Shown here in pieces: positions 17,286 to 28,100 of a stretch of 64,000 nucleotides of DNA. This DNA is from Sphingopyxis bauzanensis (lineage in GTDB: Bacteria > Pseudomonadota > Alphaproteobacteria > Sphingomonadales > Sphingomonadaceae): the NCBI RefSeq assembly GCF_002205675.1, contig NZ_NISK01000003.1:1-64000 (forward strand). Direction: 5' to 3'. How positions within the stretch are numbered: the first letter of the stretch is position 1; every line of letters starts with the position of its first letter. A program made the translations under genes and the position numbers. The notes under the pieces were generated by a model. It did not search any database and had not been told where the DNA came from. It worked only from the letters and a program-made list of their open reading frames with translations.

Positions 17286-17542
17286 GTGAACATCCCGGAA
17301 AAGGGGTATGTACCTTTCAGCTTTCTGCAGAGCTGGGGCTTTTCAACAACGGTAGATTTGAAGCTGAATCTGAGCTATAATCAGTTAGTTGAATGTAGGA
17401 GATTCATAAAGTTATTCATTTTCCCCCCGCAATTATTGCCGACCGACGCCATGAGAAGCATCGCAAAGCATTCAATCAGTGAAGGACGATCAACGGCAAC
17501 GGGACCGCGAGGAAGGTCCGTCAGCGATCTGAAGGCCAGCTG

Positions 17543-18286
17543 ATGACGATCAAGATGACGACCCAAGAGATGCTGCGCGAAATTAAGTCTGCGCCTGAGG
17601 CCGGGCAGTTGGCATTAGCACTTGCGAATATCTGCACGCAGATGGGATTCAAGTACTTTGCTCTCACACACCATGTGGAAGTGACGCGACGCGCCGCCAA
17701 CGTCGTCCGGATTCACAATTATCCGTCGCAATGGGTCGCCTACCATGACCGCAACGCTCTCGGCACATCTGACCCCGTTCACCGAGCAAGTCATATGTCA
17801 TGCGCTGGGTTTTTGTGGTCGGAAATGAAGACGATGATCCCACTAAATTCGGACGATCGGCGTGTCCTCGCACTTAGCCGCGAATACGGAGTCGGCGATG
17901 GCTTTACTGTGCCGGCGAATGTTCCCGGAGAACCAAGCGGATCATGTTCCTTCGCAAACGTAGCGGACATCCCGGTCGATGAGGCGACGCTGCCGTTGGC
18001 GCAACTCGTCGGCATCTTCGCGTTTGAGCGCGCGCGCAGTTACTCGGGAATCCGGGCGTTTGAGAAAAGTCAGCCACGACTAACGGACCGCCAACGAGAT
18101 TGCTTGCTTTGGGTCGGTCGCGGCAAGACCGACTGGGAGACCGGCCGGATACTGGGCATCACGGAGGACACCGTCGATCGTCATCTCACCAATGCGCGAG
18201 AGCGATACGGGGTACCGAAACGGACAATGTTGCTCGTTCGTGCCCTGTTCGACGGCACGCTTAGTTTCTCGGATATTCTGTCTTAG
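17543..18286 (+). CDS. LuxR/TraR-like quorum-sensing transcription regulator
   Basis: The product has 247 residues. The N-terminal autoinducer-binding domain keeps W64, D77 and W92 with the spacing of TraR W57, D70 and W85. The tyrosine usually four residues after the first Trp is shifted by one (WVAYH). The C-terminal LuxR helix-turn-helix is at about 177-240: LTDRQRDCLLWVGRGKTDWE followed by ITEDTVDRHLTNAR. No luxI-type synthase is in the window, so it may be a solo receptor or use a host signal. Its divergence from virB1 suggests it controls conjugation, which is an inference. Confidence 0.85.
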   Translation: MTIKMTTQEMLREIKSAPEAGQLALALANICTQMGFKYFALTHHVEVTRRAANVVRIHNYPSQWVAYHDRNALGTSDPVHRASHMSCAGFLWSEMKTMIPLNSDDRRVLALSREYGVGDGFTVPANVPGEPSGSCSFANVADIPVDEATLPLAQLVGIFAFERARSYSGIRAFEKSQPRLTDRQRDCLLWVGRGKTDWETGRILGITEDTVDRHLTNARERYGVPKRTMLLVRALFDGTLSFSDILS

Positions 18287-18541
18287 AGAGACATTCGCTC
18301 TCGCAACCGATGAAGGGTCGGGGATCGCACGAAGCCGCTTCTGTGATCTTCCAACACCCACGCGAAGCCGGGCAATGAGAACATGTGCGAGAACATGCGC
18401 CGTTGCCTTTAGTCGCAGAGCGACCTGGACATAGCATCGGCAACCCGGCCATCGGTGCGCCGGCGTTCGAGCGCAAGCGGTTTTTCGAATGGATGCTCGA
18501 CGGTTGACCTCATTTATAGAATATTGATGCTGCCGGTGAAG

Positions 18542-19003
18542 TTAAAACTTCAGTAAACGGCGTATGACTGGAGTGGATTGAATAACGTCTGCTGTCGTCG
18601 CTGCATATGGAAGAAAACGATCGATCAATCGTTCAAGCTCTGTCATATCTTTAACATACGCTTTGGCGACCAAGCAATGATCGCCTGTCACGCGGTCAGC
18701 TTCCACCATTTCAGGTGTTTCAGCGAGCATCGCGACGATGCGAGGAACCTCCCCAACATTAGGTTGAAATCGAAAATAGGCACCGATAGGCTGTCCGGCG
18801 ACTTGGTTGTCGACTGTGATCGTATAACCAGAAATCACCCCGGAATCTTCTAATCGGCGCATTCGTTCCGTTGCGCTGGGCGACGATAATCCGATTATTC
18901 CAGCAAGTTCGCGTATTGTGAGACGCGCATTTTTTCCTAGCGCCAGGCAAATCGCTCGATCGATAGGGTCAAGGGCGCGCGCGATGTACCGACTCCGGTT
19001 CAT
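18542..19003 (-). CDS. Lrp/AsnC-family transcription regulator
   Basis: The product has 153 residues. The N-terminal helix-turn-helix reads LDPIDRAICLALGKNARLTI followed by RELAGIIGLSSPSATERMRR. The C-terminal RAM (ligand-binding) domain includes GAYFRFQPN, VEADRVTGDHCLVAKAYVKD and the TADVIQSTPVIRRLLKF end. Lrp/AsnC proteins are amino-acid-responsive regulators forming octamers. No obvious target gene is adjacent. It is convergent with the LuxR-type gene across about 250 bp. Confidence 0.9.
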   Translation of the reverse strand: MNRSRYIARALDPIDRAICLALGKNARLTIRELAGIIGLSSPSATERMRRLEDSGVISGYTITVDNQVAGQPIGAYFRFQPNVGEVPRIVAMLAETPEMVEADRVTGDHCLVAKAYVKDMTELERLIDRFLPYAATTADVIQSTPVIRRLLKF

Positions 19004-19555
19004 GACAAAACGCGCGCTTCTTCCGATTGGGCGAGATTCGTCTGCCTTTGATCGCCTCGGTTGATTTTGATCCTAGCCAAGATACGCATCTCAATGTCCC
19101 GTGAGTTATCGACACTGAGCATGGGCCCATGGCCTTGGACATTCCGGAAAAAGGGAATTGACCGCATCCATGTTCTGGCTTTGCGCTATCAACCGCATCC
19201 TACACATTTTTCTGGCTGCTCCTGCCATCGAGACCGTTTGAGACGGTCGCGTCCAAACAGTCGCGCCGCGGGCGGCGCGATCATTGCCTGATTGGTTGGC
19301 GTTCGGGCGCGGCTAGCGCGCAAATCGACGCCGCTGCGCGGCGGCGCGATTGTCTCCCGGCAGGTCGGGGGCAGGGTGGGCGTCACTCGCCTCTAGCCCC
19401 GCCCGTTCGGTCCGCAACCCGCGTGCCGCGGGTCCTCCTCTTCGTTCCGGTCCTGCGGATGCAGCCCGCCCGATCATGCGGGTCTGCCGGCTCCTTCCTG
19501 CCGCCCACCCCGCCCCCTTCCGGGCCGGGCTGCGGTGGTTTGAAGGAGAAGGGAC
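19004..19555. other. GC-rich leader upstream of the ArdC-like gene, no gene seen
   Basis: These 552 bp hold no convincing coding frame. From about 19,260 the sequence becomes very GC-rich with palindromes (19261-19280), and a related GGCGGCGCGAT segment recurs near 19,340. The last 170 bp before ardC are pyrimidine-rich on the plus strand (CCGCCCGTTCGG, GGTCCTCCTCTTCG). The leader ends in a GAAGGAGAAGGGAC ribosome site. A folded single-strand promoter or transfer-related site is possible but unproven. Confidence 0.4.
19261..19280. repeat. GC-rich 9-bp inverted repeat upstream of ardC
   Basis: TCGCGCCGC and GCGGCGCGA flank a GG centre. The stem is perfect. A related GC-rich inverted structure follows near 19,330-19,350. 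It has no T-run, so it is not a normal terminator. Confidence 0.5.
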
Positions 19556-20449
19556 ATGCGTCGAGAAAGGATCGAAAGAGCGAGCCTCTATTCCGAGGTC
19601 ACGAGCCGGATCATCGCGGAACTGGAAGAAGGGCGGCTGCCTTGGGTGCAGCCTTGGGACAGCGCTGCGTGCAGATGCACGATGCCGCAGAATGGCGCTA
19701 CTGGACGCCAATACTCGGGGATCAATGTGCTGATCTTGTGGGCCGAGGCCATTGCGATGGGCTACGCCTCGCAGCGCTGGCTCACCTACCGGCAGGCCGA
19801 AGCGGCTGGCGGCAATGTCCGGTGCGGTGAGAAAGGTACGATGATCTGCTATGCCGACCGCTTCACGCCAAAAGCTGAAGCCGAGAAGGCGCGCGGCGAG
19901 GATCGCGACCCGCGCACCGTTGCGTTCTTGAAGCGCTTCACCGTCTTTCACGTCGATCAGTGCGAGGGGTTGCCCGAGGATTTCACCGCAGCGCCGGTGG
20001 CGGTCGATCCGGTGCTGGCGATTGCCGATGCCGATGCGCTGATTGCGGCAAGCGGCGCTAAATTCAATATCGGCGGCGGCGAAGCCTTCTACAGCCCAAG
20101 CCATGATTTCGTGCAGGTGCCGCCGCAATCGGCATTTTACGAGCCGATCGACTGGTATCGGACGGCTTTGCATGAGCTAGGCCATTGGGTCGGCCACAGT
20201 AGCAGGCTCAGCCGAGACCAGACGGGCGCCTTTGGATCGCCCGCCTACGCTAAAGAAGAGTTGGTCGCCGAGATGGCAGCGGCATTCACTTGCGCCTCGC
20301 TCGGGATTGCACCCACCGTGCGGCATTCCGATTATATTGCGTTGTGGCTTTCAGTGCTTCGCGAGGACGACAAGGCAATCTTCCGCGCCGCCAGTCAAGC
20401 GAGCAAGGCGTCGGACTATCTGCAGGTCTTCGCGGGAGATGAGCAATGA
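19556..20449 (+). CDS. ArdC-like antirestriction protein
   Basis: The product has 297 residues. The N-terminal ssDNA-binding domain (about 10-125) includes LPWVQPWDS, GRQYSGINVLILW and WLTYRQAEAAGGNVRCGEKG. The C-terminal metallopeptidase-like domain has the zinc motif HELGHW preceded by YRTALHE, then KEELVAEMAAAFTC. ArdC proteins protect conjugative DNA entering the recipient. The next gene overlaps by four bases. Its place near the transfer region fits the leading region of a conjugative element. Confidence 0.88.
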   Translation: MRRERIERASLYSEVTSRIIAELEEGRLPWVQPWDSAACRCTMPQNGATGRQYSGINVLILWAEAIAMGYASQRWLTYRQAEAAGGNVRCGEKGTMICYADRFTPKAEAEKARGEDRDPRTVAFLKRFTVFHVDQCEGLPEDFTAAPVAVDPVLAIADADALIAASGAKFNIGGGEAFYSPSHDFVQVPPQSAFYEPIDWYRTALHELGHWVGHSSRLSRDQTGAFGSPAYAKEELVAEMAAAFTCASLGIAPTVRHSDYIALWLSVLREDDKAIFRAASQASKASDYLQVFAGDEQ

Positions 20450-20700
20450 GGCGGCGTGATCTTTCCACCGTCAGCGTCGAGGACGCCGAGCGGCGCATGG
20501 TCATCGCGCTCGCCAAGATGACCGCGCGGCAAGGCGATGTATTCCTCTCGGTGCGGTTCGATGATGCATCATATGACGACCTCGCTGCACGCCATGGCAT
20601 CAGCGTCGAACAGGTCACGACTGACTTCGCGCGTGCTCTGACAATGTGGTCGCGCTGCCTTCATGCACGCTTTCCGCATCTTGTCTGGCCATGGCTCTAG
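20446..20700 (+). CDS. Small sigma-region-4-like DNA-binding protein
   Basis: The product has 84 residues. VFLSVRFDDASYDDLAARHG leads into ISVEQVTTDFARALTMWSRC, which resembles the helix-turn-helix of sigma factor region 4 (Y-x-D-I/L-A-x-x-x-G). No region 2 is present, so it is not a full sigma factor. It overlaps ardC by ATGA and is probably co-transcribed. Regulatory function is inferred. Confidence 0.6.
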   Translation: MRRRDLSTVSVEDAERRMVIALAKMTARQGDVFLSVRFDDASYDDLAARHGISVEQVTTDFARALTMWSRCLHARFPHLVWPWL

Positions 20701-20705
20701 CGGTC

Positions 20706-20737
20706 GTGGACCGGATGGCGCTTGCCATCCGGTCCAC
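20706..20737. repeat. Perfect 14-bp hairpin between the sigma-like gene and the NTase-HEPN gene
   Basis: GTGGACCGGATGGC and GCCATCCGGTCCAC are separated by four bases (GCTT). The stem is very stable but no T-run follows, so it could be a transcription pause, an RNA-processing signal or a protein-binding dyad. It lies 22 bp before the ATG at 20759. Confidence 0.7.
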
Positions 20738-20758
20738 CGCCTTTCTAAGGATGTGACC

Positions 20759-21679
20759 ATGCGAACCGGCCTCGATCATGTTCCGCCATCCAAGCAGCGC
20801 GAGCTCGCGGATGTGGTACGCATCCTGTTCGAGGAATTTGAAATCACACATGCTCGGGGCAACGCGGATTGGAATCGCAAGGGCCGCATCTTCAAGATCG
20901 TGCTCTACGGCAGCTATGCGCGCGGCGACTGGGTCGATGATCCGATCGGCGGCTACCAGTCTGACTACGATATTTTGGTCGTCGTCAACTATGAGCGGCT
21001 AGCCGAGTTTGAGCATTGGTCGGCCGCCGAAGATCGGCTCATGCGCGAGGTCACGATAAATCGGACTCTCACCGCGCCGGTCAGCTTCATCGTGCACTCG
21101 CTCAAGGATATGAACGCGCAACTTGAGCGCGGGCGCCCTTTCTTTATCGATATCGTCGAGCAGGGCATCGCGCTATATGAAGCCGAAGGGTATGAGTTTG
21201 CGCAGCCGCGTAATCTCCCGCCCGACGAGGCGCGGATCGAGGCGCAGAAGCATTTCGATACGTGGTTCGAAAGTGCAGCGGCATTTGCTGCCTCGGCAAA
21301 GTTTTTGGTTGAACGCGGCAATTTCAACGAAGCCGCGTTTAACTACCACCAGGCGACCGAGCGGTTGTATCATTGCACATTGCTCGTGCTGTCGCTCTAC
21401 AGCCCCAAGTCGCACCGGCTCAACTTCTTGCGCTCGCAGTGCGAGCAGATCGCCCCTCCGCTGGTTGAGGCGTGGCCGCGTGACGCAAAGTTCGGCCGCC
21501 GCTGTTTTGAACTTTTGCGGCTGGCGTATGTGGATTCGCGCTACTCGCCTCACTACAAAATAACTGCCGAGGAGCTGGGCTGGATCGGCGACCGCGTCGC
21601 GGTGCTCGAAGGCCTCGTAGATAAGATTTGCCGCGATCATACCGCGGCGCTCGGCAGTGCGGACCGCGCCGCCGAATAG
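20759..21679 (+). CDS. Nucleotidyltransferase-HEPN fusion protein
   Basis: The product has 306 residues. The ATG at 20759 is chosen because AAGGA lies just upstream; a longer reading frame would include the hairpin. The NTase domain (about 40-140) has GSYARGDW at 51-58 and SDYDILVVV with D69 and D71 as likely metal ligands. The HEPN domain (about 160-295) has FNYHQATERLYHCTLL and RYSPHYKI at 261-268. In MNT-HEPN toxin-antitoxin pairs the NTase neutralises the HEPN RNase by AMPylating it. Here both are in one chain, so self-regulation is possible. Position on a conjugative element fits a stability or defence role. Confidence 0.75.
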   Translation: MRTGLDHVPPSKQRELADVVRILFEEFEITHARGNADWNRKGRIFKIVLYGSYARGDWVDDPIGGYQSDYDILVVVNYERLAEFEHWSAAEDRLMREVTINRTLTAPVSFIVHSLKDMNAQLERGRPFFIDIVEQGIALYEAEGYEFAQPRNLPPDEARIEAQKHFDTWFESAAAFAASAKFLVERGNFNEAAFNYHQATERLYHCTLLVLSLYSPKSHRLNFLRSQCEQIAPPLVEAWPRDAKFGRRCFELLRLAYVDSRYSPHYKITAEELGWIGDRVAVLEGLVDKICRDHTAALGSADRAAE

Positions 21680-22187
21680 AGAAGGAATGCAAGTTGGATG
21701 ATATGGAAACCCTGGGTACGCTGACCGCCGATATTGTTGCCGGTCGCAATTGCCGGTACGAACTACGGCTGACGACCCAGAATACGTCGTTTGGCAGTAG
21801 GCGATTAAAGGTCCGCTCCCGCTAAAACCCGTCATTGGCAACGGATAAGGGTACGGCATTCATGACGAAAATCTTTTGGGTTGGCACTGCGCTCAGTCGA
21901 CAGCGATGAAAGTGCGCAGGCGCTCGTCACGTACCTCAAAGATGTCGAGGACTGTAAGGGCTCGTAGCGCTGGTACCACCTGTTTGACTTCAAGCTGCAG
22001 AGAAGCGCGCGGTCTTCCTCAGAGATACTGGCGCTTCAGCCAGAGGGAGGCGTCTTGAAGAAAAGCGACGATCGTGCCCTTCCCGAAGGCAACATGCCAA
22101 GCGGAAAGCCAATTATGGGGTTAATCGTTAACCGCGCCGATCCGAAACGGACGGGGGGTATCGGATGCGTTCTCCTACGCGCCATGA
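21680..22187. other. Non-coding gap with a dispersed-repeat copy
   Basis: This 508-bp gap lies between the NTase-HEPN gene and the 3' end of the giant operon. It contains the 42-bp repeat at 21736-21777 and diverged sequence after it. A possible minus-strand frame of about 49 codons just beyond the giant gene's stop (22185 to 22036) lacks coding signals. A small dyad, GGTTAATCGTTAACC, lies near 22,120. Confidence 0.5.
21736..21777 (+). repeat. 42-bp dispersed repeat, copy 1
   Basis: It starts GTTGCCGGTCGCAATTG and ends GACGACC. It matches 39219-39260 at 40 of 42 positions in the same orientation. Diverged similarity continues for some 60 bp downstream in both copies. It may be a sphingomonad intergenic repeat or a relic of an insertion boundary. 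Confidence 0.75.
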
Positions 22188-25100
22188 TCAGACCTCTCTC
22201 AGGCGTCGGATGGGCGGCGAGACGGTGATAATCCGTGCCTGGGCGCCGGCTAGGTCGCGCAGCGCCGCATGGGTGAGCGCGGTCTCGAACTGGACGTCGG
22301 CATTGCCGAACAGCCAGTCGAAGTCGAGCGGCACCGCGTGCGGTCCGGCATAGTCGGCCTCGTCCTTGGGCAGGGTCAGGACCGATACGTCGCCCCACCA
22401 GGGCGTCGGCGTGTGGCCGATGACGATGCTGACCGCGTCGGTCGACGGCGCGGCGCCCGCGGCGCCGGCCAGCGGCTTGCTCAATGCGCCCAACTGATCG
22501 ACATACCAGGCCCGGCCGGCACTCTCGCCTTGCAACACAAGGATTTGCTGCGGCGCCTTGTTGGCGGGAAAGTCGAGGGTGTAGCTGAAGCTGGCCTTTT
22601 TCGCCGCGATGGTCAGCGGCAGGCTGTAGCCGCCAGCTTCCCTGTTTTCCGCTGAAGGCCTGATCAGCAGGAGCACAGTCTTAGCGTCGCTCCGGCCGCT
22701 TTCCCCGAGATTGAACGCGGGCGCCCTGAGGTCGATCTGGACGTCATCGCCCGAGGTGACCGGCCGGGCCGGCATCTCGAGCTCGACGACGCGGACCCGG
22801 GCCTCACCGGTCGGCGCCGGAAGGCTTATGTCCTTGCCGAACAGCAGGGTCGCGGCGGTCGGACCGCTGAACAGCTCAAGCGCCCGGCCTTTGCCCGCCA
22901 TCAGCTCGGTCTGCAGCAGGGCCAGGCAGCGCTGTAGGTAGATCGGATTGGCCGCGTCATGCTGCGATGGACGCAGCCAAAGCTCGGCCTTGTCCGGCGC
23001 GACGGCGGTTACCCGCGAGCCGCCCTCCTGCTTCGGGCGCGGCTCGATCGTCAGGCGTTCGGCTAAATAGCCGGCGGCGGCCGCGCTCTTCTCGACACTG
23101 CCGAGCACGACGGCGCTGTCGCGTCCCGTCCGGGTCCATTCGCAGCTGGTCGGAAGGCTGGCGGTCGTCGGGGCGCTGTGGAAGACACCCTCCGGGGCGG
23201 CATCGCTCCCCGTGTAGACGAGGTCGATCGTGCCCTTGGCCGTCGCATCGGCGCGCCACTGGATGCTGCCGAGCAGACGCGGCATGGCGCCCTCGGCCTG
23301 CAGCGCGAAGACAGACAGCACCGCGCTCTCCTTGTCGAGCGGTTGATGGAGCAGCCCGATCCCCTCGACGTCGCGACCGAAGCGATTCATCGGGATCGGT
23401 TTCTCATGCGCGTCTTCCGGCAGGATCGCCTGGGGGAAGATCTCGACGAGCCAGTCCGTCGGCGAGCGGGTGAAGCGCGCCACGTTCCCGCCGCAGCTCA
23501 GCTGCGCCGATTCCCGAACCTCGATCCAGCGCGTCTCCGAGAATGCGAAGCTCGCGCTGGCGCTGGGCACGACAGCCGGAAGATCGCCCGCGAGCCAATG
23601 TGGATCGAGATAGCGGCGCATGCTGACGCCGAGGAAATGCTCCTGCCAGTCATGATCGTGCGGACCGCCCAGCAATCGGGGCGACAGCGCCCAGGCTGAG
23701 TTGGGAAAAGCCGAGGCGGTGCCATTGTCGCGGTCGAAGGTGAGCCCGATCGGGCCATCGGCCTCGAGATAGACGCGCTGCGCGAGATGCTGCTCGAGCG
23801 CATGATAGGTCAGCTGGGGGTCGCCGCCGATCTCCGCGCGCAGGTCATATACCGAGAGCTGGCGCGGCTCTTCGCCTGTGTCGGAGGGGACAGTCCCGTC
23901 AGCCGACGGTGGTTTCTTCATCGCGTAACCGGTGCTGGTCGAAACGCCGGTGCCGATCCGGTCGGCGAGGCCGCCATGTGCAAAAGGAGGCTCGGCCAGC
24001 ATCGCCAAGATCGGCGGGGTCCCGCCGTCCTCGGACGCGCGGTTGAGCGGCATCAGGAGGCGCAGCTGCGGTCGGGCCACCTGGATGCGCGACCGGTCAC
24101 CAAGCACCGCGACACGGATCCAGTCATCGCGTCGGGGTAAGGCGGCGACCACCGGCCATCCCTGGTTGACCTTGTGATCGTTGAGCGCGCCGGCATAGCG
24201 ACCGAACAGGGTGAGGCGGTGGCGGAAGATGGTCGCGGAAGGCGCGTCCCAGGCGCCGCTGTGGAGCGACGTCCTGGCGCCGAGCGGATCGAGGCGTACC
24301 CCTTCGCTTTGGGTGTCGTCGCCTTCGAAGGCCTCGGCCTCGAAGCGGATGACAGGGTCGGAGCGGCGAAGGCGCAGGATGTCATGGCCCGTCTTTATGA
24401 TGCCCTGCTGGCTGTCATGGGGATTGAACCAGCTGTAGATCGGCCGGCCGAGCGGCCGCCAGCGCTGAGTGGCGATCTCGGCTCTGCTGAGATGTCGCCA
24501 CAGTTGGTTGGCCTCGGGATCCAGGGTGAGCTCGTAGCGCCGCGAGCGCGGGGCCGCCTCGACCGCGAGACCCTTGTTGGTGAGGTCGACGAGGTCGGCG
24601 TCGGTCACCGCTTGATGACTATCCATTACTTCGACGGTCAGCGCCGCGCCGTCGAACAGCCAGCTGCCATCGGCAAGCCGGCCGACGGCATGTTGCTGCA
24701 GCCCCTCGACGATGACCGGCGTTGTGCCCTCGAAATGCGCACCGCTGACCGCGGGACGGATCGAGAGGCGCGCCACGCAGCCTTCGGGAATGCGCGCGAC
24801 CAGCTGCGACCCGCTCACGACAAGTTCGGCGGTCTCGGCGCTCGAGCTTTCGATCCTGATGCCGATCCGGCGCGCTTTGGCGAGCGCGGCAAAGCTCTCG
24901 TCGAGCCGGCCCTGTCTGTATTTTATCGCCTCGAGCAGCGCGCCGAGGCTGGGGATAGATAGCGGCTCGACGATGAGAGGCTTGACCCAGGCTGCCTCAT
25001 CGAGCGCGTCGACCAGACTCAGCTCGACGATCAGCCTGTCGACGGCGAGATCGGGCAGGACGCCGGTATAGGTTTCGAACAGCTTGACCAGCGCATCGTA

Positions 25101-28100
25101 GCTGGGTTCCTCATCGGGGCCGGCGGCTAGTGCCTCGCGGGTCGCCAGAAGCTCCTCGATAAAGGCATCGACGCGTTTGCCGTCGGTGCCCGCAGCGGCG
25201 CTCTTCTTGAGATCGACATTGGCGAGCCACCGGTCGAAGTCCTCAGGCCCCATCGACGGCGGCAGGATCGCGACCTGCGTCTCGGTCGCGAAACCTTTGT
25301 TCCAGACATTGGCATCGGGCCGCAATATTAGAAGGTCCTCGACCGCCTCGCGCGATGCGCTGATGCCGCCGCCCGGCTTTCCGGCGGCAGCGCCCTGCGG
25401 ATCGGCAAGCACCAGCGACGCCGTTTCCTCGGCTGCTGCCGTCAGTGCGACGCGCAGCCATGACGGGGTGGTCGGGTCGCACGAAAAGATTTCCGTTTCT
25501 CCGCCCGCCTCGAGGACATAGTCTTTTCCGTCGCGCCTGATCGCAATATCGAGCGTGTCGCCCATCGCCGGCATTCCGGACGGGAGCTTGATCGATTGAC
25601 CGGGCAGCCCCTGGACTTGCGGATCCTGTGCGAGGGCGAGCGTGATGGCGCCGCCTTGGGCGCGAACATCACGCAGCTTGACGTCGACCCTTTCCCCGTC
25701 CCGTTCGGGCAGAAGGATCGTGCCGGTACCATCGGACGCGCGCAGGATGTCGAGCCAGCGCGGCGCGCCGTCGGAAGCGGTCAGCGCCTGGCGCGGATAG
25801 TCGGCGGTCAGCGGCTGGATCAGCCCGCGCGGCGGCGCGAACGCATCAACGGCGTCGGGTTTAGCCTTGAGACGTTCGATGACCGTTCGGCCGATCCCGG
25901 TGGTCCGGCTGACGGGATAATGTACCGCGTAAGGGCCGGGGTCGGGATCGGCCCGTGGGAACAAATGGCCGTCCTTGGTAATATCGCCTTGCGACACACC
26001 GGCCGGCAGGACGCCGCCGCGGCTGATCGCGAAGGCGGCGGCATCGAGTGGTTGGCCATAAGCATAAGCGCAGGGCAGGGCATAGCCCGCTGGCCAGTCA
26101 TTATCGGCGGTCTCGTCCTCGTCATCGAACGCCGATGCGGTGAAATAGGGGGGGTAGCTGTCATCCTCGCCCGCCGGCGTCGCCGGCGCGAACGCGGCCG
26201 CCTTGCCCTTATAGTCATGGGCCAGCTGATATTCGCCATCGACCGCTGCGGGCTGCACCGGCAGGATCGCGACCGGGCTGAGCGCGGTGCCGACCTTGAA
26301 CCGGGTCAGGTTGACATGGGCCCATTGGGCCTGGTCAGCCCGCTTCACGAGTAGGCCGACCCCGTCATAGGCCTCGCCGAAGCGGCGCGCCTCCTCCTCC
26401 TCCCCGATCGGCAGCCGGATCGCAAGGTCGACGGGATGAGTATCGGGGATGAACCGCCGGCGCGCGCCATGGTCGGCACCAATCTCGATACAGGCCTCGG
26501 CATAAACCTCGCTCAACCGTGTCGCCAGGCTGGCGACATCGGGCATCGGTCCATCCGTCAGGCATGGCACATAATCGAGCAGCGGTGCGAGAATGCCAGG
26601 ATTGGTGTCGATGCGCAGCCGGTTGGCGAACCAGCGGCTTTCGCGCAAATGCTGGCCGAGGTCGACGGACGTGGCGGCAGGATGGGCGACGAGCAGCAAA
26701 TGGGCGAACAGGCTGCCTTGCGCCTGACGGGCGGCCTCAAGCGCGTTATAGCCCTCGGCAAAGTGCGCGGCGAGCGCGTCGAGAAGCGCATCGCGTCGCT
26801 CGGCGCTGTCATCGACCAGCGCCTTCGCCGCATCGGCCAGCACATCGAAGGTGCGAAAGGCGCGCAGGATAGCGGCTTCGAAGCCGTCCTCGCTGCCCAT
26901 CTGTCCGATCAGCTTGGCCAATTCCTGGTTGACCCGCGCTTCGAGGGCATCGAGATCGACATCCTTCGGCCAGTCGGCGCCGGTGATGAAGAGCCGCAGC
27001 AAGGCCGGCAGGATCTCGGCCTGATCGGACAGATATTGGGCGTTCCATTTGGCCACATCGGCGGCGCTCACCTTGAGCAGGCCGGTTAAGCCGGGATGAT
27101 CGAGCAGGCCTTCGAGGAGATCGACAAAGACGCCCCGCGCGGCCTCATCGCCGATCGCCGAATGGCCTCGTACCCATTGCCTGACCGTGTCGATAAAGGC
27201 TTGCGCCTGCGCCGCGGTGGGGGGCGCCGCAGCGCTTGCGTGCTTGGGGACTTCCGCGAGGATCGCGCCTAGGAGCGGGCCCTCGCGCCTTGGCGTCCCG
27301 GGCATTGCGAGGGTGAGGAACAGCGGATCGAGCAGGGTGCACAGGCTATTCATCGCGCGCCAGATGATGCGCTGGCCCCGTTCGTCGTCGCGGCCCGAGG
27401 GCGCGCCGGCGAGGTGCGGCGCCAGCCAGAACAGCGAGCCCGATCGCTGGCGGATCGCGCGGATGAGGGCGACCAGCTTGAGGCTGTCCTTGTCGAGCTT
27501 GAGGAAGCCACTGGCGGGGTCGATCAGCGGAAGGCCGGCGGGCAGATTATCGGCCGCCGCGATCTCGAAGGTGACCTCGCCCCAGGCGGCGGTGGTCTGC
27601 AGAACCTGGACGACATCGCCATCGAGCGCGATGACGTCGAGAGCCGGCGGCGGTGCCGCGGGAGCATCGGGCAGGAACGGTACAATATAGAGCTGGGCCG
27701 GGGCCGCCGGCCATGCGGAGACGAACTCTACAAGGCGGGTCAGTCCGGCCTCGTGCGGCAAGGGCGCCGGCCAGGTCTGCGAGCCCGAAAGCCGCTGGCC
27801 GGCCGAGAGCAATGTGGGATCGCCTCCCAGCTCGCCATCGGCGGGACGTTCGGCGTGCCATAAAGGTCCCTGCTTTTTCTTGATGGTCGGCTGGGCGAGC
27901 CAATCCATGACCGACGCCGCGGCGCCGCCGGGAGCAAGACCGATGCCGCCGAGCCACGTAGGATCGAGAAGGGTGATCTGGGTAGCGCCTTCCGCGCGCG
28001 CATAGGCGGCGAAGGGAAGGCCCGGCAGCGCCGCCAGGAATGCCTGGAACGGCGCCCTGGGGTCGTCCTCGGGCGGGACCGGATCGCGCAGTTCGATGTT

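Larger units (their letters stand above)
17120..17542. other. Divergent control region between virB1 and the LuxR-type gene
   Basis: This 423-bp stretch carries no convincing longer gene. It holds the short reading frame at 17157, the direct repeat at 17257-17285, and a TATAAT hexamer at 17376-17381 that could be a -10 box for the plus-strand regulator. That hexamer lies inside a CTGA-N7-TCAG dyad and has no good -35 at the right distance. The region is more AT-rich than its neighbours, as expected for a promoter region. Confidence 0.5.

Noticed and set aside
20446..20700. Full sigma factor
   Set aside because: Only a region-4-like helix-turn-helix is present in 84 residues. Region 2 is absent.
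22036..22185. Possible 49-codon minus-strand gene just after giant protein B
   Set aside because: It begins a few bases after the stop but has no ribosome site and an atypical residue mix. It may be read-through sequence only.
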